Notes under the pieces: model-generated
Told to the model about the DNA's origin: nothing
The model's database searches: none
What the model saw: only the letters and a program-made list of their open reading frames with translations
Program-made: the position numbers and the translations under genes
Shown here: positions 1 to 8,449 of the stretch, in pieces
Numbering within the stretch: the first letter of the stretch is position 1
How the letters are laid out: each line of letters starts with the position of its first letter
Origin: Acidimicrobiaceae bacterium
GTDB lineage: Bacteria; Actinomycetota; Acidimicrobiia; Acidimicrobiales; Ilumatobacteraceae
DNA length: 64,000 nucleotides
NCBI GenBank assembly: GCA_020637295.1
Contig: JACJWF010000003.1
Location: 124,001-188,000 of the forward strand
Direction of reading: 5' to 3'

Positions 1-1
1 C

Positions 2-442
2 CGCTACGCGATCGACGGCGACCCCGCACTGCACGGTGGCGCCACCATCGCCATCGTCGACAGAGGTGGCCTGTCGCTGGAAGTGCCCAGCAGGGTGGAG
101 CAGCAGTCGCAACTGCGCGGCACCAAGCGCCGGGTGGCCAGCGAGAAGGAAGTGCTGGTGGCCCGCGGCCGCAGCGACGGGCGCACGGTGCTGCTGGTGC
201 CGGAGGTCAAGGGTGGTCACTGCACCGGGATCACACTGCTGCACGTGCGCTTCCACGACCACCTGCCGGCGGCGGTGATGCGCGGCGTGCTGCAGGGCTA
301 CGACCGCCGCTACGACCGCCTGGTGGACTGGGTGACGGAGACCGAAGGCGAGTTCCGCGACGACCTGCTGGCCGACATGCCGGTGGCCGACCTGCTGATC
401 CTGCCGATCTCCGAGACCGCCGACCACTGGCGGCGGGGCTGA
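2..442 (+). CDS. Hypothetical protein, C-terminal part (cut by left edge)
   Basis: The frame is open from base 2 to the TGA at 440-442, so only the last 146 residues of a longer protein are visible. I recognise no family. The fragment is soluble-looking and has no membrane segment. It is rich in charged residues: a basic patch (GTKRRVASEKE) is followed by an acidic C-terminal half with WVTETEGEFRDD. An internal GTG at 83 could start a 119-residue protein, but the reading frame stays plausible upstream of it, so I treat the gene as continuing past the edge. It ends one base before acpS and is probably co-transcribed with it. Function unknown. Confidence 0.6.
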   Translation, partial: RYAIDGDPALHGGATIAIVDRGGLSLEVPSRVEQQSQLRGTKRRVASEKEVLVARGRSDGRTVLLVPEVKGGHCTGITLLHVRFHDHLPAAVMRGVLQGYDRRYDRLVDWVTETEGEFRDDLLADMPVADLLILPISETADHWRRG

Positions 443-443
443 C

Positions 444-827
444 ATGGCCTACCCGGCGGGGGTCAAGGGTGTCGGCATCGACGCCGTGGACGTGGAGCGC
501 TTCCGCACCTCGTTGGCCCGCACCCCGGGCATGCGCGAGCGCCTCTTCGTCGAGGAGGAACTGGCGTACGTGACCCCCAAGGCGGACCCTGTGCCATCAC
601 TCGCTGCCCGCTTCGCCGCCCGGGAAGCGGTGATGAAGGCAATGGGGTTGGGCCTCGGTGCGTTCGGGTTCCACGAGGTGTGGGTCGCCCGCGCCGAGTC
701 CGGCGCACCGGGCCTGCGGGTCACCGGCCGGGCGCAGGAGTTGGCCGTGGACCGTGGGATCACCCGCTGGCACCTGAGCATCACCCACACGGCCACGGTG
801 GCCATCGCCACGGTCATCGCCGAGTGA
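444..827 (+). CDS. acpS: Holo-[acyl-carrier-protein] synthase
   Basis: AcpS transfers 4'-phosphopantetheine from CoA to the acyl carrier protein, which activates fatty acid synthesis in the cytoplasm. The 127-residue length fits the AcpS group. Visible landmarks are GIDAVDVERF near the N-terminus, whose D13 is the expected Mg ligand, and the RFAAREAVMKAMG helix, whose E61 and K65 are the other signature residues. The C-terminal SITHTATVAIATVIAE strand is also typical. ATG 444 lies one base after the previous stop, which suggests translational coupling. acpS-nnr-alr-tsaE-tsaB-rimI-tsaD is a common actinobacterial order, which supports the call. Confidence 0.93.
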   Translation: MAYPAGVKGVGIDAVDVERFRTSLARTPGMRERLFVEEELAYVTPKADPVPSLAARFAAREAVMKAMGLGLGAFGFHEVWVARAESGAPGLRVTGRAQELAVDRGITRWHLSITHTATVAIATVIAE

Positions 828-846
828 CCGGCTGACGGACGGCACG

Positions 847-852
847 TAGGCT
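847..852 (+). promoter_or_regulatory. -10 element of a leaderless promoter for nnr
   Basis: TAGGCT ends exactly 6 nt before the ATG at 859, so the expected transcription start falls on the A of the start codon. No Shine-Dalgarno sequence is visible. The same TANNNT-N6-start layout recurs at several other genes of this window. Confidence 0.6.
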
Positions 853-858
853 GCCCGC

Positions 859-2223
859 ATGGTCCCGATCGTCACGCCGGAGGAGATGGGGGCGGTGGAC
901 GCAGAGGCGCCCGAGCCCACCGAGGTGCTCATCGACCGGGCCGGTGGTGCTGTCGCCAGGGCTGCGTTGCGGATGCTGGGGGGCACCTACGGCCGGGTGG
1001 TGCACGTGATCGCCGGCACGGGCAACAACGGGGCCGACGGGCGCGTCGCCGCGGCCCGGCTGGCGGCCCGCGGCGTGAAGGTGCGGGTGTTCGACGCCGC
1101 CGACTGCCCCGAGGTGCTGCCGGCCGCGGACCTGGTCATCGACGCCGCATACGGCACCGGCTTCCGGGGCGAGTGGAACCCACCGCACGTCGGCGACGCG
1201 CTGGTGCTCGCCGTGGACATCCCCAGCGGGGTGGACGCGCTCACCGGGGCCGCTGGGCCCGTGCTGGCCGCCGACCGCACCGTCACGTTCGCCGCGCTGA
1301 AGCCCGGCCTGCTGTTCCCGCCGGGAGCGGACCTGGCCGGGGCGGTGGAGGTGGCGGACATCGGGCTGGGCCAGGGCGTGCACCGGCACTCGCACGCAGC
1401 GCTGGTGCAGGGCGCGGACGTCGCCGGGTGGCTGCCGCCCCGCGAGAGTGACGCCCACAAGTGGCGTAGCGCCGTCCGCGTGGTGGCGGGCAGCATCGGC
1501 ATGACGGGCGCCGCGGCCTTGGTGGCCAGGGCGGCCATGCGGTCGGGTGCCGGCATCGTCCACCTCTCCAGCCCTGGTGCGCTCGTCACCTCGGCGCCGG
1601 TGGAGGTCGTGCAGCGGCCGGTGCCGATGGTCGGCTGGGCCGGCACGGTGCTGGACTCGCTGGACCGCTTCCACTCGCTGGTCGTGGGGCCGGGCCTCGG
1701 CCGCGAGGAGGCCGCGACGTCGGAGGTCCGCCGGCTGGTCGTGGAGGCCGCCGTGCCGGTGGTGGTGGACGGCGACGGCCTGTTCGCCATGGCCTGGAAC
1801 GCCGACGGCGCCGCCGCGCTGCTGCGCCGCCGCACCCTGCCCACGGTGCTGACGCCCCACGACGGGGAGTACGCGATGCTCACCGGCGCCCCGCCGTCCG
1901 GCGACCGCATGGTGGCGGCCCGCCGGCTGGCGGCGGACACCGGCTGCGTCGTGCTGCTGAAGGGACCCGCCACGGTCGTCGCCGGGCCGGGCGGCCGCAC
2001 GCTGGTGGTCACGTCCGGCGACCAGCGGCTGGCCACCGCCGGCAGCGGCGACGTGCTGTCCGGCGTGATCAGCGCGCTGCTGGCCCGGGGCGTGCCGGCA
2101 CTGGAAGCGGCAGCGGCGGGCGCCTGGCTGCACGGCCGGGCGGCACACGAGTCGTCCGCCGACGGACTGGTCGCCGGCGACATCGCCGAGCACCTGCCCA
2201 CCGTCCTCGGGGAGCTGCAATGA
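859..2223 (+). CDS. nnr: Bifunctional NAD(P)H-hydrate epimerase / ADP-dependent NAD(P)H-hydrate dehydratase
   Basis: This enzyme repairs NADHX and NADPHX, hydrated forms of the nicotinamide cofactors. An N-terminal YjeF_N epimerase domain (about residues 1-195) interconverts the epimers, and a C-terminal ribokinase-like dehydratase domain (about 200-454) removes water using ADP. Markers are IAGTGNNGADGRVAAARL and AVDIPSGVDALTG in the first domain. The second carries VLTPHDGEYAMLTG and the anion-hole motif TAGSGDVLSGVISALL. The length of 454 residues is slightly short for the fused form. The stop overlaps the alr start by 4 bp (ATGA), so the two are translationally coupled. The start is supported by the leaderless -10 element just upstream. 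Confidence 0.92.
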   Translation: MVPIVTPEEMGAVDAEAPEPTEVLIDRAGGAVARAALRMLGGTYGRVVHVIAGTGNNGADGRVAAARLAARGVKVRVFDAADCPEVLPAADLVIDAAYGTGFRGEWNPPHVGDALVLAVDIPSGVDALTGAAGPVLAADRTVTFAALKPGLLFPPGADLAGAVEVADIGLGQGVHRHSHAALVQGADVAGWLPPRESDAHKWRSAVRVVAGSIGMTGAAALVARAAMRSGAGIVHLSSPGALVTSAPVEVVQRPVPMVGWAGTVLDSLDRFHSLVVGPGLGREEAATSEVRRLVVEAAVPVVVDGDGLFAMAWNADGAAALLRRRTLPTVLTPHDGEYAMLTGAPPSGDRMVAARRLAADTGCVVLLKGPATVVAGPGGRTLVVTSGDQRLATAGSGDVLSGVISALLARGVPALEAAAAGAWLHGRAAHESSADGLVAGDIAEHLPTVLGELQ

Positions 2224-3344
2224 GCCGGTGGGCGTGGGTGGACGTCGACGCCGGTGCCATCGAGCACAATGTGGCCGTCCTGCGGTCCTTCGTCGCCCCG
2301 GCGGAGGTCTGGGCGGTGGTGAAGGCTGACGGTTACGGGCACGGTGCCGTCACCGCGGCCCGGGCCGCGCTGGCCGGCGGCGCCACCGGGCTGTGCGTGG
2401 CGCTGGTCCAGGAGGGCGTCGAGCTGCGGCATGCCGGGTTGGCCTGCCCGATCCTCGTGCTGTCGCCGCAGCCGCCCGAGCAGATGGCGGCGGCCGTGGC
2501 AGCGGGGTTGGCGCTCACCGTCCACTCGGAGGCCGGCGTGGCTGCGCTGGAGGCCGTGGGTGTCAGCGACCATCCGGTGCACCTGAAGGTGGACACGGGG
2601 ATGCACCGGGTGGGTGCGTCGGCGGTGGAGGCTGTGCAAGTGGCGGCGCGGATCGTCGCCTCGCCGGCCACCCACCTGGCGGCGGTCTTCACCCACCTGG
2701 CCGTGGCGGACGAGCCGGGCAGCCCGTTCACCGACGTGCAACTCGCCCGCTTCGACGACGTGCTCGCTCTGCTGCGGATGGAGGGCATCGAGCCGCCGCT
2801 CGTGCACGCCGCCAACTCGGCCGGCGCCATCGCCCACCCGCGAGCCCGGCGGGATCTCGTGCGCGCCGGCATCGCGATCTACGGCATCTCGCCGGGCCCG
2901 GCGTTGGACGACCGGGTGGCAGGGTTGGGCCTGCGGCCGGCGCTGTCGCTGCGGGCCCGGGTGTCGCACGTGAAGTCGGTGCGGTCCGGCGAGGGCATCT
3001 CCTACGGCCTGCGGCACACGTTCGGGCGGGACTCCACCGTCGCCACGGTGCCGCTCGGCTACGCCGACGGGGTGCCCCGGCGGCTGCACACCATGGGCGG
3101 CGAGGTGTTGATCGGCGGGGTGCGCCGGCGGATCACCGGTGTCGTCACCATGGACCAGTTGATGGTGGACTGCGGCGACGACGAGGTGGCGGTCGGCGAC
3201 GAGGTGGTGCTGCTCGGTGAGCAGGGCGGGCAACGGATCACGGCGACGGACTGGGCGGACGCGCTGGGCACGATCGCCTACGAGGTGGTGTGCGGGCTTT
3301 CGGAGCGGCTGGAACGCCGGGTCACGACGCCAGGCGAGGGCTGA
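2220..3344 (+). CDS. alr: Alanine racemase
   Basis: Alr interconverts L- and D-alanine with pyridoxal phosphate and supplies D-alanine for peptidoglycan. The 374-residue protein has the PLP-lysine motif VVKADGYGHG (K35) in the N-terminal barrel. The C-terminal domain carries the second catalytic tyrosine (about Y262) in GISYGLRHTF, followed by the VPLGYADGVPR segment. Length and motif spacing are normal. It starts inside the nnr stop codon (ATGA). Its 3' end overlaps the convergent ABC permease gene by 23 bp, so the two transcripts must be antisense to each other there. Confidence 0.95.
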   Translation: MSRWAWVDVDAGAIEHNVAVLRSFVAPAEVWAVVKADGYGHGAVTAARAALAGGATGLCVALVQEGVELRHAGLACPILVLSPQPPEQMAAAVAAGLALTVHSEAGVAALEAVGVSDHPVHLKVDTGMHRVGASAVEAVQVAARIVASPATHLAAVFTHLAVADEPGSPFTDVQLARFDDVLALLRMEGIEPPLVHAANSAGAIAHPRARRDLVRAGIAIYGISPGPALDDRVAGLGLRPALSLRARVSHVKSVRSGEGISYGLRHTFGRDSTVATVPLGYADGVPRRLHTMGGEVLIGGVRRRITGVVTMDQLMVDCGDDEVAVGDEVVLLGEQGGQRITATDWADALGTIAYEVVCGLSERLERRVTTPGEG

Positions 3345-4917
3345 GCTCGGCCAGCAAGTCCACGCCGCGCTCGTTCAGCCGCCGCACTGCGGCGCGGGTG
3401 CCCACCCGCCACACCGCCCAGCCCCATCCCAGCGACGCGACCACCGGCAGGTACCTCCAGGCTCCGTCCAGCAGGATGGCGCCGACTACGGCCGGGGCCA
3501 GTAGCACACCGAGGCCCGCCATCGCCCCCATCACCGTGATCGCGTACCCGCACCCGGTGGCACCCACCGGCCGCTTGAACGGGTTGTCGCCGTCGACGGC
3601 CGACAATGGTGCCGTGGCCGACACCAAGGCCCCGACCCCCATGAGGCACAGCACGCCGGTAGGGGTGAGCAGCAGGTACGGCGGCAGTTCGGACCAGTTG
3701 CCGCTGACCGCGCACACCACCACACCGGCGGCGACCAGGCCGACGACGGTGCCGGCGCCGTAGGTGACGAGACGGGCGACCAGTTGCTCGCGCCGCACCC
3801 CGCCGCGGGCGGAGAACTCCAGCCACAGCGAGGGGCTGTCGAAGCCCACGACGTTGAAGGCGTTGTTGGCGGAGAACAGCAGGCCGGCGAGGGCCGTGTA
3901 GACCATCGCCGGAGGCGGGTCCGGGATGGGCAGCACCTGCAGCACCGGGAAGCCGACGGACAGGGCTACGCCGATGATCGTCTGGGTGCGCCGCATCGGT
4001 GAGCGCCACTGGTAGCACCATTCCTTGGCGAGGCAGGCGGTCGTGGCGCTGGTGGCTCGCGGCCAGATCTGCTGTTGGGTGCGGATGCTCCGCCGGTTCG
4101 GGACGCGGGTGGCGCCGCCGATCAGCAGGCGCCCCGCCAGCCGTGCCCACGCGACCACCAGCAGGATGGCCACGCCGACGGTGGCCGCCGCCCACGGCGC
4201 CGCCGCCAGCGGGTTGCCGTCGTGGCAGTGCAGCAGGGCGCGTGCCGCCCACCCCGGGGGGAGGGCGGCCAGCACCGCCAGCAAGGTGCTGTCCGCCGAG
4301 GCGGCGCCGGACTGGATCAGCGGCCCGGCGGATTGGCTGACGGCCCACAGCGCCACGCCGGTGAGCGACACGACCACGACGGACAGGTCGCGACCGCGGC
4401 GGGTGCGGTTGGCCAGGCCCATCAACGACGCGAGCGACCGCGAGGCGCCGAGACCCCCGACGAACAGCGCGGCAACGGTGACGAGGGCCACGGCGGCGGA
4501 TATCACCCCACCGCCGGCGCCCGCGGTGAAGGCGCCCAGCAGTGCGACCGCGACGGCGACCGTGGCCGGTGAGGTGGCCGCCGAGCCGGCCATCACCGCG
4601 GCCAGTTGGCGGCGCCGCAGCGGCAACAGCGCCAGGGGCGCGGGGTCCACCGTCTCGTCGGTGCCACCCATCAGCAGCGGGCCGAACATCCAGGCCACCA
4701 GCCCCATCGTGAAGCCGAACAGGAGGACGGCCCGCCGCGGGTCGGGATCCATCAACGCGCTGCCGGCGAAGGTGACGAACCCGGCCATCGCGCCGATCGA
4801 CGAGGCCACCAGTGTGAGCACGAACAGGGCTCGGCCGCGCCGTCGCAGGGAGTTGCGGGTGATGGTCCACCGCATGCGGGCGCCGAGGCGGGCCAGCCGC
4901 AGGAGGTCGGCGCTCAC
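3322..4917 (-). CDS. ABC transporter permease, multi-pass membrane protein
   Basis: A 531-residue membrane protein with roughly a dozen hydrophobic segments, for example around LFVLTLVASSIGAMAGFVTF, GLVAWMFGPLLMGG and ITVMGAMAGLGVLLAPAVVG. It follows an ABC ATPase gene with a 4-bp overlap, so together they form an exporter of the ABC-2 type. The substrate cannot be read from sequence; neighbours give no hint, because the pair sits on the opposite strand inside a housekeeping run. The N-terminus starts with a short basic amphipathic stretch before the first membrane segment. The last 23 bp overlap the alr 3' end in convergent orientation. Confidence 0.8.
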   Translation of the reverse strand: MSADLLRLARLGARMRWTITRNSLRRRGRALFVLTLVASSIGAMAGFVTFAGSALMDPDPRRAVLLFGFTMGLVAWMFGPLLMGGTDETVDPAPLALLPLRRRQLAAVMAGSAATSPATVAVAVALLGAFTAGAGGGVISAAVALVTVAALFVGGLGASRSLASLMGLANRTRRGRDLSVVVVSLTGVALWAVSQSAGPLIQSGAASADSTLLAVLAALPPGWAARALLHCHDGNPLAAAPWAAATVGVAILLVVAWARLAGRLLIGGATRVPNRRSIRTQQQIWPRATSATTACLAKEWCYQWRSPMRRTQTIIGVALSVGFPVLQVLPIPDPPPAMVYTALAGLLFSANNAFNVVGFDSPSLWLEFSARGGVRREQLVARLVTYGAGTVVGLVAAGVVVCAVSGNWSELPPYLLLTPTGVLCLMGVGALVSATAPLSAVDGDNPFKRPVGATGCGYAITVMGAMAGLGVLLAPAVVGAILLDGAWRYLPVVASLGWGWAVWRVGTRAAVRRLNERGVDLLAELSPRLAS

Positions 4918-5681
4918 GCCCGCAGCCAGTCCAACTCCCCGGCGGCGTCCAGCGGGGTCCCCACCGCATCGGCGAACGCATCGTCCAGCCGCTTCCCGCC
5001 GCGCACGTCGTCCAATGTGCCGCTGCGCACGACGGCTCCGGCGGCGAGGATCGTCACATGGTCACAGAGGCGTTCCACGGTGTCCATCACATGGCTGGAG
5101 AACACGACGGTGCCGCCCCGGTGGCGGTAGGTATCCAGCACCTCCGTGATCACCCGAGCGGAGATCGGGTCGACCGATTCGAACGGCTCGTCGAGGAACA
5201 GCACGTGCGGTGCGTGCAGCAGCGCGGCGGCGAGGGCGACCTTCTTGCGCATGCCGGTGGAGTAGTCGGCCACCAGCGTCGACGCGTCGTCGGTGAGGCC
5301 CAAGGTGGCCAACAGGGCGGTGGTGCGTTCGTCGACGGTGTCGCGGGGCAGGTCGCGCAGGAGGCCGAGGTAGGTGAGGAGCTCCTGGCCGGTGAGCCGC
5401 TCGAACAAGCGCAGGTCGTCCGGCAGCACCCCCACCCGATCCTTCACCCCGGCGGGCTCCGGCCATACCGGCTGCCCGAGCACGGCAACGGTGCCGGAGT
5501 CGGGGCGGAGCAGGCCCACCATCATGCGGATCAGCGTGGTCTTGCCTGCCCCGTTGGGGCCGACCAGGCCGTAGAACGCGCCCCGGGGAATGGCCAGATC
5601 GACGGCACTGACGGCGACCTTCTGGCCGTATCGCTTGCCGAGACCTCGTGCGTCCACGACGATCGCCCCACCGGGTTCCAC
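4914..5681 (-). CDS. ABC transporter ATP-binding protein
   Basis: ATPase subunit that powers the permease encoded just downstream. Motifs in order are Walker A GPNGAGKTTLIRMM, a degenerate signature YSTGMRKKVALAAALL in place of LSGGQ, Walker B HVLFLDEPFE and the H-loop VVFSSHVMD. Such a signature is usual for ABC-2 and gliding/copper-type exporters. I chose GTG 5681, giving about 255 residues; an upstream TTG at 5702 would give 262. Either start leaves under 30 bp to the divergent tsaE ATG at 5708, so the two promoters overlap. The stop overlaps the permease start by 4 bp. Confidence 0.85.
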   Translation of the reverse strand: MEPGGAIVVDARGLGKRYGQKVAVSAVDLAIPRGAFYGLVGPNGAGKTTLIRMMVGLLRPDSGTVAVLGQPVWPEPAGVKDRVGVLPDDLRLFERLTGQELLTYLGLLRDLPRDTVDERTTALLATLGLTDDASTLVADYSTGMRKKVALAAALLHAPHVLFLDEPFESVDPISARVITEVLDTYRHRGGTVVFSSHVMDTVERLCDHVTILAAGAVVRSGTLDDVRGGKRLDDAFADAVGTPLDAAGELDWLRA

Positions 5682-5692
5682 GTCATGGTGTC

Positions 5693-5698
5693 TAGCAT
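5693..5698 (+). promoter_or_regulatory. Putative -10 element for the tsaE operon
   Basis: TAGCAT lies 9 nt before the tsaE ATG at 5708, which would give a leaderless or near-leaderless transcript. The divergent ABC ATPase gene starts within the same 30 bp, so the promoters overlap. Confidence 0.4.
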
Positions 5699-5707
5699 TC
5701 AACGACG

Positions 5708-6193
5708 ATGCTCCACCTGCGCGCCCGTTCGCTCGCCGACACCCACGCCATTGCTGCCGCGCTGGCAGCCGTGTCGCGCCGCGGCGACCTCATCGTCCTC
5801 GCCGGCGAGATGGGGGCCGGCAAGACGGCGTTCGCCAAGGGCTTCGGCCAGGCGCTGGGCGTCACCGAACCGATCACCTCGCCCACGTTCACGCTGGTCC
5901 ACAGCTACGACACGCCGGGCAAGCTGACCCTGCACCACGCGGACATCTACCGCCTGTCCACCCAGCACGAGGTCGCCGATCTCGCGCTGGCGGAACTGCT
6001 GGAGTACGACGGCATCGTCCTGCTCGAGTGGGGCGACGTGGTCGCCCGCTCCCTCGGCGAGCATCTGCTGGTGCAGTTGGACGCCGACCCCGACGACGAG
6101 GACGCCCGCGACATCACGCTCAGCGGCAGCGGCCGGGCGTGGGCGGAGCGCTGGTCGCGGATCGAGGCGGCGACGGAGGAGTACGCATGTTGA
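5708..6193 (+). CDS. tsaE: tRNA threonylcarbamoyladenosine biosynthesis ATPase TsaE
   Basis: TsaE is the small ATPase that works with TsaB and TsaD to make N6-threonylcarbamoyladenosine (t6A) at position 37 of ANN-decoding tRNAs. The 161-residue protein has the P-loop GEMGAGKT (residues 33-40). It also has SPTFTLVHSY, HHADIYRL and VLLEWGD, all in the usual TsaE order. Its last codons overlap the tsaB start by 7 bp, and tsaB, rimI and tsaD follow with further overlaps. The four genes form one translationally coupled operon for t6A and protein N-acetylation. Confidence 0.93.
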   Translation: MLHLRARSLADTHAIAAALAAVSRRGDLIVLAGEMGAGKTAFAKGFGQALGVTEPITSPTFTLVHSYDTPGKLTLHHADIYRLSTQHEVADLALAELLEYDGIVLLEWGDVVARSLGEHLLVQLDADPDDEDARDITLSGSGRAWAERWSRIEAATEEYAC

Positions 6194-6888
6194 TCCTCGG
6201 CATCGAGACCGCCACCCAGCAGGTGAGCGTCGCCATCGGCGGGCACGAAGGCGTGCTCGGCATGTTCGAGGTGTCCCGCGGGCGGCGTCACGCGGAGACG
6301 TTGATCCCCGCCGTCGAGTTCCTGTGTGCCCAGGCGGACGTGCAGATCGACGAGTTCGGTGCCATCGCCGTGGACATCGGGCCCGGCCTGTTCACCGGAA
6401 TGCGCGTCGGGCTGGCCGCCGGCAAGGCGATGGCCCAGGCGCTGCGGATCCCGATGATCGGCATCAGCTCGTTGGACCTGCTGGCCTTCCCCCTGCGCCA
6501 CGCCGATCGGACGATCGCCGCGGTCATCGACGCCCGCAAGGGTGAGCTGTTCTACGCGTTCTACAAGCCGGTGCCGGGTGGCGTCCAACGCGTCACCGAA
6601 CCGGTCGTGGGCCGGGCGGCGGACCTGGCGGCGGACCTCATGGCTCGTGGCCAGAACGTGGTGTGCGTCGGCGACGGGGCCCTGCGCTACCGCGAGGAGA
6701 TCGCCGGCGGCGCCGCCTGCGACTTCGCCGAGCAGTTCCTGGCCCATCCGTCGGCGGCCCCGCTGGTGCAGTTGGCCCACGCCCGCGCCCTGCGGGAGGA
6801 ATGGGTGAACCCGTGGGAGATCCAGCCGCTGTACCTGCGGGCGCCGGACGCGCAGATCAACTGGTCCACGCGGGAGTCGGCGCGATGA
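6187..6888 (+). CDS. tsaB: tRNA threonylcarbamoyladenosine biosynthesis protein TsaB
   Basis: TsaB is an inactive TsaD paralogue that acts as the dimer partner and scaffold of the t6A complex. The 233-residue protein opens with the ASKHA-fold strand MLILGIETATQQVSVAI. It carries GRRHAETLIPAVEFL and the conserved DIGPGLFTGMRVGLAAGKAM turn. The ATG at 6187 is the only start that gives the normal N-terminus, and it overlaps the tsaE stop. A much longer open frame exists upstream, but it only reads through tsaE out of frame. The stop overlaps the rimI ATG (ATGA). Confidence 0.92.
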   Translation: MLILGIETATQQVSVAIGGHEGVLGMFEVSRGRRHAETLIPAVEFLCAQADVQIDEFGAIAVDIGPGLFTGMRVGLAAGKAMAQALRIPMIGISSLDLLAFPLRHADRTIAAVIDARKGELFYAFYKPVPGGVQRVTEPVVGRAADLAADLMARGQNVVCVGDGALRYREEIAGGAACDFAEQFLAHPSAAPLVQLAHARALREEWVNPWEIQPLYLRAPDAQINWSTRESAR

Positions 6889-7427
6889 GCGTGCTGAGCC
6901 GCCTGCTGCCCCGCCGTCCGGGCGCCGCGCTGGTGGTCGAGCCGATGCGCCGCCGCCATGTGGCCGGCGTGATGGAGATCGAGCAGGTGTCCTACCCCAA
7001 GCCGTGGACGGCGTCGGTATTCCAGACGGAGTTGGGCATGGCTGCCCGGGGCGAGCGGGTGTACCTCGTGGCCCGCGACGGCGGCCAGGTGGTGGGCTAC
7101 GCGGGGATGATGCTGGCGGTGGACGAGGCACACGTCACCAACATCGCGGTGGTCCCCACGGCTCGCCAGGGCGGGTTGGGCACCCGGCTGCTGGCGGAGC
7201 TGGCGTGGGCGGCCATCCAGCGGGGGTGCACGGGGCTGACGCTGGAGGTGCGGGTCAGCAACCATGCGGCGCAGGCGTTGTACGCCGCCTTCGGCTTCGA
7301 GGCGGCCGGCATCCGCCAGCGCTACTACGAGAACACGGAGGACGCGATCGTGATGTGGCGGCACGGGATCCTCGACGACGACTTCCGTGCGCTGCTGCGG
7401 CGGCTCAGCCCGGAGGCCGGGCGATGA
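6885..7427 (+). CDS. rimI: Ribosomal-protein-alanine N-acetyltransferase RimI-like
   Basis: A GNAT-fold acetyltransferase of the RimI group, which acetylates the N-terminal alanine of ribosomal protein S18 in E. coli; actinobacterial forms have a broader range. The 180 residues include a basic leader (SRLLPRRPG), then YPKPWTASVFQTEL and the acetyl-CoA loop TARQGGLGTRLL. The C-terminal half has LEVRVSNHAAQALYAAFGF and the late motif RQRYYENTEDAIVMW, all standard for RimI. ATG 6885 overlaps the tsaB stop and the gene's own stop overlaps tsaD, so it is coupled in both directions. Confidence 0.88.
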   Translation: MSVLSRLLPRRPGAALVVEPMRRRHVAGVMEIEQVSYPKPWTASVFQTELGMAARGERVYLVARDGGQVVGYAGMMLAVDEAHVTNIAVVPTARQGGLGTRLLAELAWAAIQRGCTGLTLEVRVSNHAAQALYAAFGFEAAGIRQRYYENTEDAIVMWRHGILDDDFRALLRRLSPEAGR

Positions 7428-8449
7428 GCGGGATCACGGTCGACGACCGCACGCTGGTGCTGGGCATCGAGACCAGCTGCGACGAGACTGCGGCTGCGCT
7501 GGTGATGGGCGGCTACGACATCGTCTCCTCTGCCGTCAGCACCCAGGTGGACCTGCACGCCGAGTTCGGCGGGGTGGTGCCGGAGATCGCTTCCCGCGCC
7601 CACCTCGACCTGCTCAACCCGATGATCGCCAGGGCCATCGTCGAGGCCGGCGTGGGGGAGGAGCGGATCGACGCGGTGGCCTGCACGGTGGGGCCGGGCC
7701 TGATCGGCGCCCTCCTGGTCGGCGTGTCGGCGGCCAAGGCGCTGGCGTTGACGTGGGGCGTGCCGTTCGTCGGCGTGAACCACATGGAGGCCCACCTCTA
7801 CGCCGCGTTCCTGGAGGACCCGACGCTGGAGTTCCCGCTGGTGGTGCTGCTGGTGTCCGGCGGGCACACGATGCTGATCGAGATGCAGGACCACGGCCGC
7901 TACCGCCTGCTGGGCCAGACGATCGACGACGCAGCGGGTGAGGCGTTCGACAAGGTTGCCCGCTTCCTCGGCCTCGGCTACCCGGGAGGGCCGGCCATCG
8001 ACCGCGAGGCGCTGCAGGGCGACCCGGAGGCCATCGCCTTCCCGCGGGCGATGCTGCACGACGGGCTGGACTTCAGCTTCAGCGGGTTGAAGACGTCGGT
8101 GATGAACCATGTCCGCAAGCACCCCGACGTGTCGGCGGCCGACGTGGCGGCGTCGTTCCAGGCCGCGGTGGTGGACGTGCTGGTGGCCAAGGCCCGGCGC
8201 GCCGCGGAGGCGGTAGGGGCTCGCGGGCTGGTGCTCGGCGGGGGAGTGGCCGCCAACTCGTTGCTGCGCGAGCGGTTCCTGTCGGTGTGCACCGAGGGCG
8301 GGATCCGCGGCTTCCTGCCGAGCCGGGAGATGTGCACGGACAACGCGGCGATGATCGCCGCCGCCGGCTGGCACCGGCTGCGGGCGGACGGGCCGACGGC
8401 GCTCGACGCCGGGGCGTACCCGAACCTGCGCCTGCCCCTGCTGCCATGA
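7424..8449 (+). CDS. tsaD: tRNA N6-adenosine threonylcarbamoyltransferase TsaD
   Basis: TsaD transfers the threonylcarbamoyl group to A37 of tRNA. The 341-residue protein has the full set of Kae1/TsaD markers: LGIETSCDETAAALV at the N-terminus, the metal-binding pair H120/H124 in NHMEAHLYAAF, and VLLVSGGHTML. The later DDAAGEAFDKVARFLGLGYP and LVLGGGVAANSLLRERF are also normal. ATG 7424 overlaps the rimI stop; longer upstream readings of the frame are out of frame with rimI and have no support. It ends in a 4-bp overlap with the next gene. Confidence 0.96.
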   Translation: MSGITVDDRTLVLGIETSCDETAAALVMGGYDIVSSAVSTQVDLHAEFGGVVPEIASRAHLDLLNPMIARAIVEAGVGEERIDAVACTVGPGLIGALLVGVSAAKALALTWGVPFVGVNHMEAHLYAAFLEDPTLEFPLVVLLVSGGHTMLIEMQDHGRYRLLGQTIDDAAGEAFDKVARFLGLGYPGGPAIDREALQGDPEAIAFPRAMLHDGLDFSFSGLKTSVMNHVRKHPDVSAADVAASFQAAVVDVLVAKARRAAEAVGARGLVLGGGVAANSLLRERFLSVCTEGGIRGFLPSREMCTDNAAMIAAAGWHRLRADGPTALDAGAYPNLRLPLLP

